Shown here piece after piece: positions 18,837-27,289 of a stretch of 64,000 nucleotides of DNA (its first letter is position 1; each line of letters starts with the position of its first letter). Below the pieces are notes generated by a model, which was not told the origin of the DNA, ran no database searches, and was given only the letters and a program-made list of their open reading frames with translations. The translations under genes and the position numbers were made by a program. Source of the DNA: JACPNO01 sp963825405 (GTDB lineage: Bacteria > Acidobacteriota > Terriglobia > Bryobacterales > Bryobacteraceae); the NCBI GenBank assembly GCA_963825405.1, contig CAWGTB010000005.1:124001-188000 (forward strand). Direction: 5' to 3'.

Positions 18837-19880
18837 CTATACCGATCGCTTGAACCTCCCCGTGTGGAGATGGTTGGTTACCAGCGCCGCTAAATACGCC
18901 GCCAGTTCGAAGTTAAGCCGCACCGGATCGCGCGGCGCCGGCAGTTTCAATTCCTGGCAGCGCAAAATTAGTTTGCGCACCAGCATGTTCACCGTGTATT
19001 TGTGTTGGCCGGTCCATTGCACGATCGACGCCACAAGCGCTTTGCGATTTTTGCGCATTAGCCGGGCCGCGGACTCGACGCCGGGCTCTCCATTGCCAAA
19101 GATAGCGCGCAAATCGGCGTCATAGAAATCGGGAAAATCTTCGGCATACAATTTTCGGCGCGCGGCGTAGTAGCGGGCGAGCGTGGTTCGCAGCTTGCGC
19201 GCCTCTGAAATGCGGCGCCCGCGCGCCACCGCCGGCGGTTTGCCTGCGACCTCCTGCATCAGCGAGTGGACGTACTCCAGTTTCTCCAACGCTTTCCAAC
19301 CGTGATAGCGGTCGCGCCATTCTTCCGGCGTCAATGCCAGCCAGACGGCGAAGGTTTCGGCGAAATCCTCGTCGGGATGCGCCTGCGCGTACCAGTTGGA
19401 GAGATTGCGCACGAAGCCCCGGCTGTACGGGCGCGGGCGGTAGGTTTCGGGCGTGTACTCGGTATCCGGGCTGCCGAAAATTTTCTGCCACTGGCGCGTC
19501 GAGGAAAACGGATAGGCGTGATCGATGGCGTGGCCGCATTCGTGGCGCAGCAGCATCTGGCACCACTCCGGCGTGCCGCCTTCGACTTCCAGCATTTCGT
19601 GCATCTCAAGCGCCTTGAGACGCGGGTGCGCCAGATAAAACGGGATCGCGATGGCGGGCACTCCTTCGGGAGAAAACCATTCGTCGCCCAGATAGCAATC
19701 CGGACGAAGGGTGACGCCGCGCGCGGCCAGTTCTTCGCGCAATTGGCTTACGCGGGCTTCCAACTCGCTGCCCTCGATGCGGACGCCTAGATCGCAGATG
19801 CGCAGGGCGAGCATCTCCTCGTCTTTGAGTGCGATCCAGGGCGGCTCCGGCGCTATGGGCGCGGGATCGCGAGAGTCCAT
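18837..19880 (-). CDS. Putative zinc-binding metallopeptidase
   Basis: 347 residues, no signal peptide. RHECGHAIDHAYPF provides an HExxH-like zinc site (HECGH). A later PDEDFAETFAVWLAL segment supplies a likely third ligand in the manner of minigluzincins. Basic C-terminal helices follow. Homologous proteins are seen beside ATP-grasp ligases in other bacteria, and here the ligase gene follows by two bases. The pair may make and cut a peptide-like bond, but that is inference. Confidence 0.75.
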   Translation of the reverse strand: MDSRDPAPIAPEPPWIALKDEEMLALRICDLGVRIEGSELEARVSQLREELAARGVTLRPDCYLGDEWFSPEGVPAIAIPFYLAHPRLKALEMHEMLEVEGGTPEWCQMLLRHECGHAIDHAYPFSSTRQWQKIFGSPDTEYTPETYRPRPYSRGFVRNLSNWYAQAHPDEDFAETFAVWLALTPEEWRDRYHGWKALEKLEYVHSLMQEVAGKPPAVARGRRISEARKLRTTLARYYAARRKLYAEDFPDFYDADLRAIFGNGEPGVESAARLMRKNRKALVASIVQWTGQHKYTVNMLVRKLILRCQELKLPAPRDPVRLNFELAAYLAALVTNHLHTGRFKRSV

Positions 19881-19996
19881 CTCTTGATCCTAACGCAGCG
19901 CGAAATGCTCAAAATACGGTTGCGCCGAGCCACGGCAACGGCGAATCGCTGATCTGGTAGTATTTTTGTCATACTATGCCGAGTAAGGAGACTGCC

Positions 19997-20866
19997 ATGA
20001 AGCTGTCTGTAGTCAGTTTTGGAATTTTGTTGCTCGCGGGATCCATCGCCGCGACTGCGCAAGAGGTCGACTTAGACGCCACGTTCCAAAACTTGAAACA
20101 AGCTGTAGAAAAGAAAGACGCCGAGGCCGTGAAAAAGTTGGCTGCGGAAACGCATGCTGCGGCGAGCGCCGACACCTCCGATCACGGGAAGGAAGTCGAT
20201 GTGTATACGGAGTACGCGCTGTATGCCACCGCGGTTCAGGGTGATCCGGCGACGACGGTCGACTTGCTGGCCGCGCTCGAAGCGCAGAATCCGAAAAGTA
20301 AATATTGGGATCAGGGCTACGCGCGCTACTTCGTGGCGCTGCACCAGACGGGCGCGGGAGCGAAGGTTCCCGCTGTTGCAGAAAAGGCCCTACCCAACGT
20401 TCCCGACAATACGGACGTGCTGAGGGTGCTGACCGAAAACGCGATGGCCAAGAATCAGACCGACAAAGCCTTAGGCTTGGGCAAACGGTTGGTGGCCGCG
20501 GCCAGCAAGCGGACGAAGCCTGAAGGCATGGCTGAGGCCGATTTCGAAAAAGACCGCAATACCAATCTGGGCTACGGGAACCTAGTGGTTGGTCTGGCGC
20601 TGGCAGGCAAGACGCAGTATTTCGAGGCCAACAAGAGTCTGCGCGCGGCCGTACCGCTGATTCAGGGCAACCAGGCATGGCTCGGTACCTGCTTATTTCA
20701 ACTGGGCGTGGTGAACTACCAGCTGGGAAAACAAATGATGAGCAAAGCACAGGTTCTGGAAGCCGCAAAGTACAGTGACCAGGCAGCCGCCATTAAGGGA
20801 CCATATCAGCAGCAGGCCTATACCAACGCGCAGGTCATGAAAACCGAAGCCGGAAAGATGCGCTAG
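19997..20866 (+). CDS. Secreted helical-repeat (TPR-like) protein
   Basis: 289 residues from ATG 19997, with TAAGGAG nine bases upstream deciding the start. The signal peptide MKLSVVSFGILLLAGSIAATA is followed by paired helices resembling TPR units (DNTDVLRVLTENAMAKNQTDKALGLGKRL; NQAWLGTCLFQLGVVNYQLG). No enzymatic motif. Its TAG stop shares bases with the convergent DinB gene stop (CTAG 20863-20866). Confidence 0.8.
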   Translation: MKLSVVSFGILLLAGSIAATAQEVDLDATFQNLKQAVEKKDAEAVKKLAAETHAAASADTSDHGKEVDVYTEYALYATAVQGDPATTVDLLAALEAQNPKSKYWDQGYARYFVALHQTGAGAKVPAVAEKALPNVPDNTDVLRVLTENAMAKNQTDKALGLGKRLVAAASKRTKPEGMAEADFEKDRNTNLGYGNLVVGLALAGKTQYFEANKSLRAAVPLIQGNQAWLGTCLFQLGVVNYQLGKQMMSKAQVLEAAKYSDQAAAIKGPYQQQAYTNAQVMKTEAGKMR

Positions 20867-21339
20867 AACTCGCGGGCGGGCGCCGTCTGCTCAGCGCCCA
20901 CTCGACCTACCTCGATATCGGCCTGGAAATAATTTTCCGCGCGGACCGGCGAGCCCGCCAGACGCCGCAGCATCGCAATTTGCCCCACGTGGGTAAGTGC
21001 GTCGGCAACCGGTCCCTGAAACAACTTCTCTGCAGGACAGCCAAGCGGCGCGCCGGAAGCGAGAAAGCCATCCAACGCCGCGAGACCGGCATGAAAACGT
21101 TGCACCTCCTGATCCCACGCTAGCGGCTTGGAATCGTGCCAGGCCTGTTTTCCCTGGGCCAGGCTGAGAGCCCAATCGAGCAGGTCGCCTATGTGCGCAA
21201 GGATTTCGGCAGGCGTACGGGATTTCTCCGCAGCACGGAAGCCGGCAAAAGCTGCGGGTGCATCGCGCACTGTTTTGCCACCCCGGTAAGCGAGCGTGGC
21301 GAGGGTATGTCGCAGCAAATCGCGTTTTGAGTTGTCCAT
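20863..21339 (-). CDS. DUF1993/DinB-like four-helix protein
   Basis: 158 residues from ATG 21339 (MDNSKRDLLRHTLATLAYRG). It shows the DinB-superfamily layout: AEILAHIGDLLDWALSLA, a central helix, and DALTHVGQIAMLRRLAG with the distal histidine. Second of three DinB-type proteins in the window. It starts two bases after the OsmC stop and is the last gene of a four-gene minus-strand run. Confidence 0.75.
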   Translation of the reverse strand: MDNSKRDLLRHTLATLAYRGGKTVRDAPAAFAGFRAAEKSRTPAEILAHIGDLLDWALSLAQGKQAWHDSKPLAWDQEVQRFHAGLAALDGFLASGAPLGCPAEKLFQGPVADALTHVGQIAMLRRLAGSPVRAENYFQADIEVGRVGAEQTAPAREF

Positions 21340-21341
21340 AT

Positions 21342-21764
21342 CTATACAGCCTTGGTTTTGATGCTGATTTCCGAAGTGAGCGTCCGATGCACCGGACACT
21401 TGTCGGCAATTTCAAGCAGCCTGGAACGCTGTTCCGGCGTGACCGGCCCGATGAATTGAATGTCGCGCTCGATATGATCGAGCATGCCCACTTTTGTTTC
21501 GCAATCGGCGCAGTCGGCGGCGTGGATTTTGGAGTGGCGCACTTCTACTGTCACGCGCTCGAGCGGCCAGCCTTTGCGGCGCGCATACATTGCGACCGTC
21601 ATGGAGGTGCAGGCGCCTAGCGCGGCCAGCAGGAGATCATACGGTCCCGGCCCGGTGTCGGTACCGCCCACCGCGACCGGCTCATCGGAAAGGAAACGAT
21701 GTCTGCCGGATTGAATCTCCTGCGCAAATCCGGCGGCGCTGCCAGTAACGACTACGCTGGGCAT
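21342..21764 (-). CDS. OsmC/Ohr-family thiol peroxidase
   Basis: 140 residues. It has the OsmC pattern: [32 protein letters not shown] with the first redox cysteine, and DKCPVHRTL with the second. OsmC-type proteins reduce organic hydroperoxides through these two cysteines. An extra CADC pair lies in the middle ([12 protein letters not shown]). It sits nine bases after the STAS gene stop. Confidence 0.88.
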   Translation of the reverse strand: MPSVVVTGSAAGFAQEIQSGRHRFLSDEPVAVGGTDTGPGPYDLLLAALGACTSMTVAMYARRKGWPLERVTVEVRHSKIHAADCADCETKVGMLDHIERDIQFIGPVTPEQRSRLLEIADKCPVHRTLTSEISIKTKAV

Positions 21765-21773
21765 CGCATTCTC

Positions 21774-22202
21774 CTACTCTTTCTTCGGGGGGGCCGCATC
21801 GTGGTGTTCCTGCTCTTCCACGTATTCGAGGATATCGTACGGATGCAGGGCGCGATCGGGAAAGAAGGTGTTTATCGCCTCTTGCTCATCGCGAAAGATC
21901 TTGAATGCGGTATCCAGCTCCAGCACTTCGGCGATCTTCATGTGGGATTCCGAAAAATTCAACAGCGCCAGAAGCCCGCCGGCGGCCTTGAGCCTGGCCG
22001 CATAAGAGATCAAGGTGCCAAGCCCGTCCGAGTCGATCGCGGTGACGTGCTGTAGGTTCAGCAGAACTTTGTTGTTTCCGGCGTCCAGCAAGGACGTGAG
22101 CTTCTGACGCAGTAGCTGATCTTCGTCACCCTGAACGAGGTGACCTTTGAGATCGAGGATGGGAATCCCCTCTTTTTCTCGCAGCTCGATTTCCAAGCGC
22201 AT
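21774..22202 (-). CDS. STAS-domain anti-sigma factor antagonist
   Basis: 142 residues. STAS fold with VLLNLQHVTAIDSDGLGTLISYA, where the serine in IDSDG is the expected phosphosite, and LALLNFSESHMKIAEVLELDTAFKIF. An acidic, His-rich tail follows. In partner switching the unphosphorylated form binds an RsbW-type kinase. It lies nine bases downstream of a GH127 gene, not beside a kinase; the nearest kinase is at 25.3 kb. Confidence 0.88.
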   Translation of the reverse strand: MRLEIELREKEGIPILDLKGHLVQGDEDQLLRQKLTSLLDAGNNKVLLNLQHVTAIDSDGLGTLISYAARLKAAGGLLALLNFSESHMKIAEVLELDTAFKIFRDEQEAINTFFPDRALHPYDILEYVEEQEHHDAAPPKKE

Positions 22203-22211
22203 ACTGGCAGG

Positions 22212-24056
22212 TTACTCCTCGGGCAGCGGAGGGATGGGACGCAGGTTGGCGAAATCAAAGGGTAATCCGTTTCCTCGCGGCTGCATATCCACAACGGCGT
22301 TGCCCTTCCAAGTGATCGTCAGCTTCAGGTCAGGTTTGGAGGGCCAGTGTCCAGTGACCTGCTGCCAGGTGACGAGCGGATAGACCAGGGTCAACACTTC
22401 GCCGTCGGCTGCGTTCTTCACGCTGACATACGCCAAGGCGGGACCGGTCCACTCGAACGGAACTTCGCGGCCACGACGCAGCAGGCGCACTTGCGAGCGC
22501 GGCGCCCAGGCGGGAGGCCGCAGCCAATAGGTGCCTGGCCGTTTTACTGTCACTTCGATGCGGCCGTGCTCGGGCAGGTAGGAAACAACTTTCGCGGCTT
22601 CGCTTTCGCGGTTGAGCGAAAGATTCACGGCAACATGCTCTGGCGTGGCGCGGATCGCGTTAGACCAGATGGTATGCAGCGCACGCATGCCTTCCGGAAT
22701 GCAGCAGCCGAACATGCCCATGCAGCCGTAAGGAGTCAGGTACGGCCCGCACTGGGCTGGCGAGGCGATCCAGTTGATCCAGTCGTTGGGCGCAGGACCG
22801 CCCATGATGGCGCCTTGCAGATCGCGCATGCGGGCCAGGCCGGCATCGATTTCAGCGGGTTCCGCGGCGCGGTTTACTTCGCGGTACAGCTTTTCGTACT
22901 CGGCCGTCACGAAGAATTGCTGCGGCCGCAAATAGTTGCGCAGGGTTCGCTCGACGTGATCCCAATACTCGGGGAAACCGGCTTGCGCGATCCAACTGGC
23001 GATGGACGTGAGGTCGGAGGTAGCGCAGGTTTCGGACAACTCGCGAATCGGCTCGTCCCAAAGCGCGGCGGAGACCCAGCCGGTGCCGGTGCCAAACTGG
23101 CTGGCGTAGTCGTAAGCGTTTTTGGCCCATTCGACATAGCGCATGTCGCCGGTGACGGCGCCCAAGTGCGCGACACCCCACACGCCGTGCAGCGTGCTGT
23201 GCATGTGACCGTGAAATTCACCGTTGGGCTGGATGCGCTCGTTGGATTTCGGCAGCAGCTCAACATCAGCCATCAGGCCTTCCGCCAGGGCCTTCGCAAA
23301 GCTCAGGGCTTCGGGATCGCCGGTGGCTTCCCAATACGTAACGATGGGCTCGACCGCCGCCGTGGGGAATTGCGACTTCAGCCATTTGCCGCCCAGCCAG
23401 GCGCCCGATCCACCTTTGTAATAGGCGCGGCCGGCGTCCCACTCGGCGGGCTTGCGCAGAGCCTCAAACAGTTTTCGGGCGGTGCGGCGGTCCTGTTCGT
23501 TCTTGGTGCGCTTGTAGGTTTCGGAAAGGCTGCGCAGAATTTTGGCGGTGGCCCAGGTGCTGACGATTTCGTCGCTTCCGACCTTTTTTCCCTGGTAAAC
23601 ATCGCCTTCCATGAAATGCCCAGGTGACACCCACGCGAAACCATCCGGCCTGACGTAACCCAGCACACGGGCGCGCATTCCCTTCTCGACCGCGGCCGGT
23701 TCTTTGATGCCTAGGATTTCGCGCATGTAGAGGAATTCCCAATCCATGCGGGTATCGGTGTCGCCAGGGACGATGGGATCGTGGCCAAGCGGCGCGGGCG
23801 GTACGGCCATGGGGCGTACGAAGAAAACAGGCTCGTAGTTCAGCGCCGGGCGGGGATTCCGGTTGAGATGGCGGTAGGACCACGCTGCCATGCGGTTCAA
23901 GTCAATGTCCGCCGGCACGCCGGGCGAGTTGGACGGAGCCGCCTCGACCGCGACCGCCGAAATTGTTCCCGGCAATCCGGATGGATGGAAAGCGGTTTGC
24001 GCATAGAGTCCGGCGGCCAGGAGGGCACAACAAGCCTTAAATGGATGGAAGGTCAC
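22212..24056 (-). CDS. Secreted GH127/DUF1680-like beta-L-arabinofuranosidase-family protein
   Basis: 614 residues from a GTG at 24056, followed by a short hydrophobic signal (ACCALLAAGLYAQ). Toroid with GEFHGHMHSTLHGVWGVAHLGAVTGD, ELSETCATSDLTSIASW and YGCMGMFGCCIPEG. In GH127 the zinc site uses one Glu and three Cys, and the ETC and CC motifs match that arrangement. C-terminal beta domain (GRIEVTVKRPGTYWLRPPAW). Likely acts on arabinose-containing plant glycans. First gene of the run with STAS, OsmC and DinB. Confidence 0.82.
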   Translation of the reverse strand: MTFHPFKACCALLAAGLYAQTAFHPSGLPGTISAVAVEAAPSNSPGVPADIDLNRMAAWSYRHLNRNPRPALNYEPVFFVRPMAVPPAPLGHDPIVPGDTDTRMDWEFLYMREILGIKEPAAVEKGMRARVLGYVRPDGFAWVSPGHFMEGDVYQGKKVGSDEIVSTWATAKILRSLSETYKRTKNEQDRRTARKLFEALRKPAEWDAGRAYYKGGSGAWLGGKWLKSQFPTAAVEPIVTYWEATGDPEALSFAKALAEGLMADVELLPKSNERIQPNGEFHGHMHSTLHGVWGVAHLGAVTGDMRYVEWAKNAYDYASQFGTGTGWVSAALWDEPIRELSETCATSDLTSIASWIAQAGFPEYWDHVERTLRNYLRPQQFFVTAEYEKLYREVNRAAEPAEIDAGLARMRDLQGAIMGGPAPNDWINWIASPAQCGPYLTPYGCMGMFGCCIPEGMRALHTIWSNAIRATPEHVAVNLSLNRESEAAKVVSYLPEHGRIEVTVKRPGTYWLRPPAWAPRSQVRLLRRGREVPFEWTGPALAYVSVKNAADGEVLTLVYPLVTWQQVTGHWPSKPDLKLTITWKGNAVVDMQPRGNGLPFDFANLRPIPPLPEE

Positions 24057-24144
24057 GGTTACGCAATTGTACCTCCCGCTAACCATTGACAATCTTGCCC
24101 GCGGGTTGGCGCGGATGTTAAGGCTGGTATAAGGAGGTGTCCCT

Positions 24145-25137
24145 GTGCACCAAGCCGCCACTTTTCTCGCCGTTCTACTGACCCTTGCGCCGTTGGCTAA
24201 CGCCGCCGATTCCGCTCTGATCGACTTGGTTATGCCGGATGCCAAAGTCGTATTTGGCGCCAATGTGAGTCGTATCCTGGCCTCACCGCTAGGCAAGAGT
24301 TTCACCACTGGCAAAGAGTCCCAGGCGGGAGCGGCGCTCGCCGGCTTCACGGCCGCGACCGGGTTCAACCTGGCGCGCGATCTGGAGGAAATACTGGTGG
24401 CGACCACCGGCGGGCCGAAGAACGCGCCGACCCTGGTAGTGCTGCGCGGCATTTTCGATAAGGACCGGGTGCGGGCGTTTGCGAAAAACAATGGCGCAAC
24501 GGTGAGTACGTACAACGGCCTGGAGATATACACCGGCGCGAGAAACATGGGCACGGAAAATGTCTCGGGAGCCTTCGCGGTGATCGATCAAAGCATTGCC
24601 GTCGGAGGTCCGCTGGAACAGGTACGTGCCGCCATTCGAGGCCGCGGTCAGGGCGCTAAGATCAGCGCCGATCTCCGCCGGAAGATTGCCGCGTTGAGCG
24701 AGAACTACGACATCTGGGCGGTGTCGCTCGCGCCCGCCTCGGGACTGGCGTCGCGCTTCAACGATTCCAAGGCCGATATGACAGCGGAGATGCTAAAAGC
24801 CATCGAGCAGTTCAGCGGCGGGTTGAAGTTCGGGGATGGCTTTGAAATCGCCGCGGAAATTCTGTCCCACACCGAACGTGATGCCGAGAAGCTGGGAGGC
24901 GGACTGCAGACGCTGGTCGCCCTGCTGCAAAGTGACCCGCGCACAAAGTGTCCGGATTGCTTGAAGGTCCGAGTTGAAGACGCCACGGTGCACGTTTCCC
25001 TGATTGTTCCTGCGTCCGTGATCCAACAAAACCTGCAAGCGCGCAACCAGCCGCGGGTTGTGGCGCCGCCGAACACCGATATCGTGATCCAGTCGTCGCC
25101 CGGAGACATGGGTACGGTGAAGTTGGCGCAACCGTAG
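24145..25137 (+). CDS. Secreted hypothetical protein
   Basis: 330 residues. GTG start with AAGGAGG seven bases upstream. A signal peptide (MHQAATFLAVLLTLAPLANA) is followed by an alternating alpha/beta protein beginning LIDLVMPDAKVVFGANVSRILASPLG. The pattern of a small distance to collapse, then a repeated LVVLRGIFDKDRVRAF unit, resembles acidobacterial proteins of unknown function. No catalytic motif was seen; a late CPDC pair may be structural. Confidence 0.7.
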   Translation: MHQAATFLAVLLTLAPLANAADSALIDLVMPDAKVVFGANVSRILASPLGKSFTTGKESQAGAALAGFTAATGFNLARDLEEILVATTGGPKNAPTLVVLRGIFDKDRVRAFAKNNGATVSTYNGLEIYTGARNMGTENVSGAFAVIDQSIAVGGPLEQVRAAIRGRGQGAKISADLRRKIAALSENYDIWAVSLAPASGLASRFNDSKADMTAEMLKAIEQFSGGLKFGDGFEIAAEILSHTERDAEKLGGGLQTLVALLQSDPRTKCPDCLKVRVEDATVHVSLIVPASVIQQNLQARNQPRVVAPPNTDIVIQSSPGDMGTVKLAQP

Positions 25138-25162
25138 GAATCCACCCAACCCGCATAAAATT

Positions 25163-25185
25163 GGCAGGTCGGGGACCTGCCCCAC
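25163..25185. repeat. Single copy of the GGCAGGTC-GGG-GACCTGCC palindrome
   Basis: Matches 23 of 24 bases of the right arm of the element at 13745-13768. It lies 26 bases after a gene stop and just before the rsbW-like promoter. Confidence 0.85.
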
Positions 25186-25194
25186 TGCGTCTTC

Positions 25195-25223
25195 TTGACT
25201 TTCCGCGCACGGGTAGTTTATTG
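25195..25223 (+). promoter_or_regulatory. Sigma70-type promoter of the RsbW/STAS pair
   Basis: TTGACT at 25195-25200 and TTATTG at 25218-25223 with a 17-base spacer. The ATG lies about 30 bases past the expected start of transcription. Confidence 0.5.
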
Positions 25224-25261
25224 TAACGGTTCGATTTGGCAGCGCTTTGGGCCGGCAGAGT

Positions 25262-25699
25262 ATGGGGATCAATACGGGCGGCGGAACCGAGACATTAGAC
25301 CGGTTTCTGGACTCGACCCTCGAAAGTGTGGATAGCGCTGAAGCCTGGGCGAGTGACATCGCTCAAAAGGCGGGGATCAACGAAGACGATCTGGCCAAAA
25401 TCAGCATGGCCGTGCGTGAGTCGATGGTCAACGCCGTGGTGCACGGCAACCAGTACAGCGCAAACAAGAAAGTTCGCGTGACGGTGTCTACGGGCGCGGG
25501 CCGTTTCACGATTACGATTGCGGATGAGGGGAACGGATTCGACCCCGACAAATTGCCGGATCCGCTGGCAGCGGAGAACCTGATGCGGAGTTCCGGCCGC
25601 GGTATCTTTCTTATCCGTGCTTTCATGGACGAATTTCGGGTGCGCCGGTTGGAACCCGGCATGGAAGTGACGATGGTAAAATACCTGGACCCAGCGTAG
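25262..25699 (+). CDS. RsbW-type serine kinase / anti-sigma regulatory ATPase
   Basis: 145 residues from ATG 25262; a TTG 15 bases upstream is possible. GHKL ATPase motifs: N box RESMVNAVVHGNQ, G1 DEGNGFDPD, G2 SSGRGIFLIRAFMDEF. Kinases of this class phosphorylate STAS proteins and sequester sigma factors or other partners. The STAS gene follows 39 bases later, giving the classic antagonist pair. No sigma factor gene lies next to it. Confidence 0.88.
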   Translation: MGINTGGGTETLDRFLDSTLESVDSAEAWASDIAQKAGINEDDLAKISMAVRESMVNAVVHGNQYSANKKVRVTVSTGAGRFTITIADEGNGFDPDKLPDPLAAENLMRSSGRGIFLIRAFMDEFRVRRLEPGMEVTMVKYLDPA

Positions 25700-25738
25700 C
25701 CTGCGCGGAATTTTTTTCATTGATTAAGGAGAGCGGAA

Positions 25739-26083
25739 GTGAGTGTTAAGTTAAGTACTCGACAAGTTGGCGACGTAAGCGTAGTGGATGTGGCAGGGCG
25801 GATCACACTGGGTGAAGGCTCCAGCGCTCTGCGCGACCTGCTCAAAGACATGGTCGGCAAGGGGCAGAAGAAGATTCTTCTCAACCTCGGCGAAGTTTCC
25901 TATATCGACAGCTCAGGGATCGGGGAATTGGTTTCGGCATTTACCACGATCGCCAATCAAGGCGGCCAGCTCAAGCTATTGAATTTGGCCAAGCGCGTTA
26001 AGGATCTGTTGCAAATCACCAAGCTCTACACGGTTTTCGACGTTCATGACGACGAAGCCGGCGCTATTCGCAGTTTCGCCTAA
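25739..26083 (+). CDS. STAS-domain anti-anti-sigma factor
   Basis: 114 residues, GTG start preceded by AAGGAGA. KKILLNLGEVSYIDSSGIGELVSAF contains the serine normally phosphorylated by the RsbW-type kinase. Closer to the canonical SpoIIAA/RsbV pattern than the STAS protein at 21.8 kb. Probable substrate of the kinase encoded just upstream and of SpoIIE-type phosphatases such as the one at 2.8-3.8 kb. Confidence 0.9.
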   Translation: MSVKLSTRQVGDVSVVDVAGRITLGEGSSALRDLLKDMVGKGQKKILLNLGEVSYIDSSGIGELVSAFTTIANQGGQLKLLNLAKRVKDLLQITKLYTVFDVHDDEAGAIRSFA

Positions 26084-26093
26084 CCAGGCTTTG

Positions 26094-26112
26094 GGGCGGG
26101 ATCAGCCCGCCC
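26094..26112. terminator. GC-rich hairpin between convergent STAS and thiS genes
   Basis: GGGCGGG (26094-26100) pairs with CCCGCCC (26106-26112) around a five-base loop. It sits between the two convergent stop codons. No T-tract follows on either strand, so termination is only suggested. Confidence 0.4.
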
Positions 26113-26360
26113 TATCCTCCGCCCACAAACTGGACGATTTCGAGAGTCGTGCCTTCCTGCAGCACTGTCACGGGCCAGAGATCTCTCTTGATAATGCGGC
26201 GGTTCATTTCGACCGCCACCCGCTCCGGATCCAATTGCAGAAAATGAATGAATCGCAGCAGAGTTTCGTTCGGCCCGACAGTGTGGGGCTCTCCATTGAC
26301 GACAATCCGCGCGGCGGCGGGCGTGGTTTGAGGCGCAGAATCGTGCGCAGCGGTTGACAC
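26112..26360 (-). CDS. thiS: Sulfur carrier protein ThiS
   Basis: 82 residues from a GTG at 26360. The ThiS core begins ARIVVNGEPHTVGPNETLLRFI and ends VTVLQEGTTLEIVQFVGGG, with the C-terminal Gly-Gly that becomes a thiocarboxylate donating sulfur to the thiazole of thiamine. About 18 residues precede the core, more than usual. No other thi gene is adjacent. Its 5' end overlaps the nuo promoter on the opposite strand. Confidence 0.82.
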   Translation of the reverse strand: MSTAAHDSAPQTTPAAARIVVNGEPHTVGPNETLLRFIHFLQLDPERVAVEMNRRIIKRDLWPVTVLQEGTTLEIVQFVGGG

Positions 26361-26382
26361 TAGATTTCCCCAGCCATTATAT
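26354..26382 (+). promoter_or_regulatory. Sigma70-type promoter of the nuo operon
   Basis: A perfect TTGACA (26354-26359), a 17-base spacer, then TTATAT (26377-26382; TATATT one base on is an 18-base alternative). Transcription would start about 25 bases before the nuoA ATG. It is embedded in the divergent thiS 5' end. Confidence 0.7.
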
Positions 26383-26413
26383 TCAAGTTTAAGCTCTTTC
26401 CGGCACAAGTCTG

Positions 26414-26806
26414 ATGCCCACCACATACAAGGAACTGTATTTCCCTGTCCTGTTACAGGCGGTGATCGCCATGGCCGTTGCGGGCGGCATTTTGCTGCTC
26501 TCGTATCTGCTGGGCCATCGCGTCAAGAACCGCATCAAGGACATGCCGTACGAGTGCGGCATTGCGCCAACCGGGGACGCGCGCCATCGCTTCAGCGTCA
26601 AGTTCTATCTGGTGGGAATGCTTTTCATTCTGTTCGACATTGAAGCCATCTTTTTGTATCCCTGGGCCGTGGTTTACCGCGAGCTGAAGATTTTTGGGTT
26701 CTTCGAAATGCTGGTTTTCGTGGTTTTGATCCTGGCCGGTTTTTTCTACATCTGGAAAAAGGGAGTCCTCGACTGGGCGCACAACGAGCCCGGCTCGAAG
26801 CCCTGA
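26414..26806 (+). CDS. nuoA: NADH-quinone oxidoreductase subunit A
   Basis: 130 residues, three membrane helices. It has the NuoA signature DMPYECGIAPTGDARHRFSVKFYLVGMLFILFDIEAIFLYPW, including the loop near the quinone site and the conserved acidic residues of helix 2. First gene of a twelve-gene complex I operon. In most bacteria nuoB follows; here nuoC starts five bases after the stop. Confidence 0.95.
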   Translation: MPTTYKELYFPVLLQAVIAMAVAGGILLLSYLLGHRVKNRIKDMPYECGIAPTGDARHRFSVKFYLVGMLFILFDIEAIFLYPWAVVYRELKIFGFFEMLVFVVLILAGFFYIWKKGVLDWAHNEPGSKP

Positions 26807-26811
26807 GAATC

Positions 26812-27285
26812 ATGCTTCCTGAAGATCTGAAAGATTTTGCGCCGGCCGCGGCCCTCGATGAGTGGGATTCCGCTTGCATTGTGGCGGGCCGCCAAGATCG
26901 CCAGGAGTTTACGCTGGAGATCGATCCGCAACGCATCGTCTTCGTGTGCCGGTTTCTCAAAGACAAGTTTCAGTACGTCCGGCTGAGCACGGTAACGGGC
27001 GTCGACCGCTATCCGGCTGAGCCGCGCTTCGAAGTGGTTTATCACCTGCATTCTGTTGAGCGTAACGAGCGGTTGCGTCTCAAGTGCCGGCTGGGCGGCG
27101 ACAGTCCGGAGATCGATTCGGTGACCGGCATATGGCGCGCGGCCAACTGGTACGAGCGCGAAACGTTCGACCTGTTCGGCATTTCCTTCCGGAACCATCC
27201 GGACCTGCGGCGCATTATGTTGACCGAAGATTTCGAAGGCTATCCGCTGCGGAAGGACTTTCCGATTACGGGATGGCGAGTCTGA
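26812..27285 (+). CDS. nuoC: NADH-quinone oxidoreductase subunit C
   Basis: 157 residues, a separate NuoC and not the NuoCD fusion. Conserved YHLHSVERNERLRLKC and WRAANWYERETFDLFGISFRNHPDLRRIM followed by GYPLRKDFP. It forms part of the peripheral arm next to NuoD. Directly follows nuoA, where nuoB would be expected. Confidence 0.95.
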   Translation: MLPEDLKDFAPAAALDEWDSACIVAGRQDRQEFTLEIDPQRIVFVCRFLKDKFQYVRLSTVTGVDRYPAEPRFEVVYHLHSVERNERLRLKCRLGGDSPEIDSVTGIWRAANWYERETFDLFGISFRNHPDLRRIMLTEDFEGYPLRKDFPITGWRV

Positions 27286-27289
27286 CCAC

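Noticed and set aside
22347..23627. 426-codon plus-strand frame
   Set aside because: Antisense to the GH127 gene, which has all its zinc ligands and a signal peptide.
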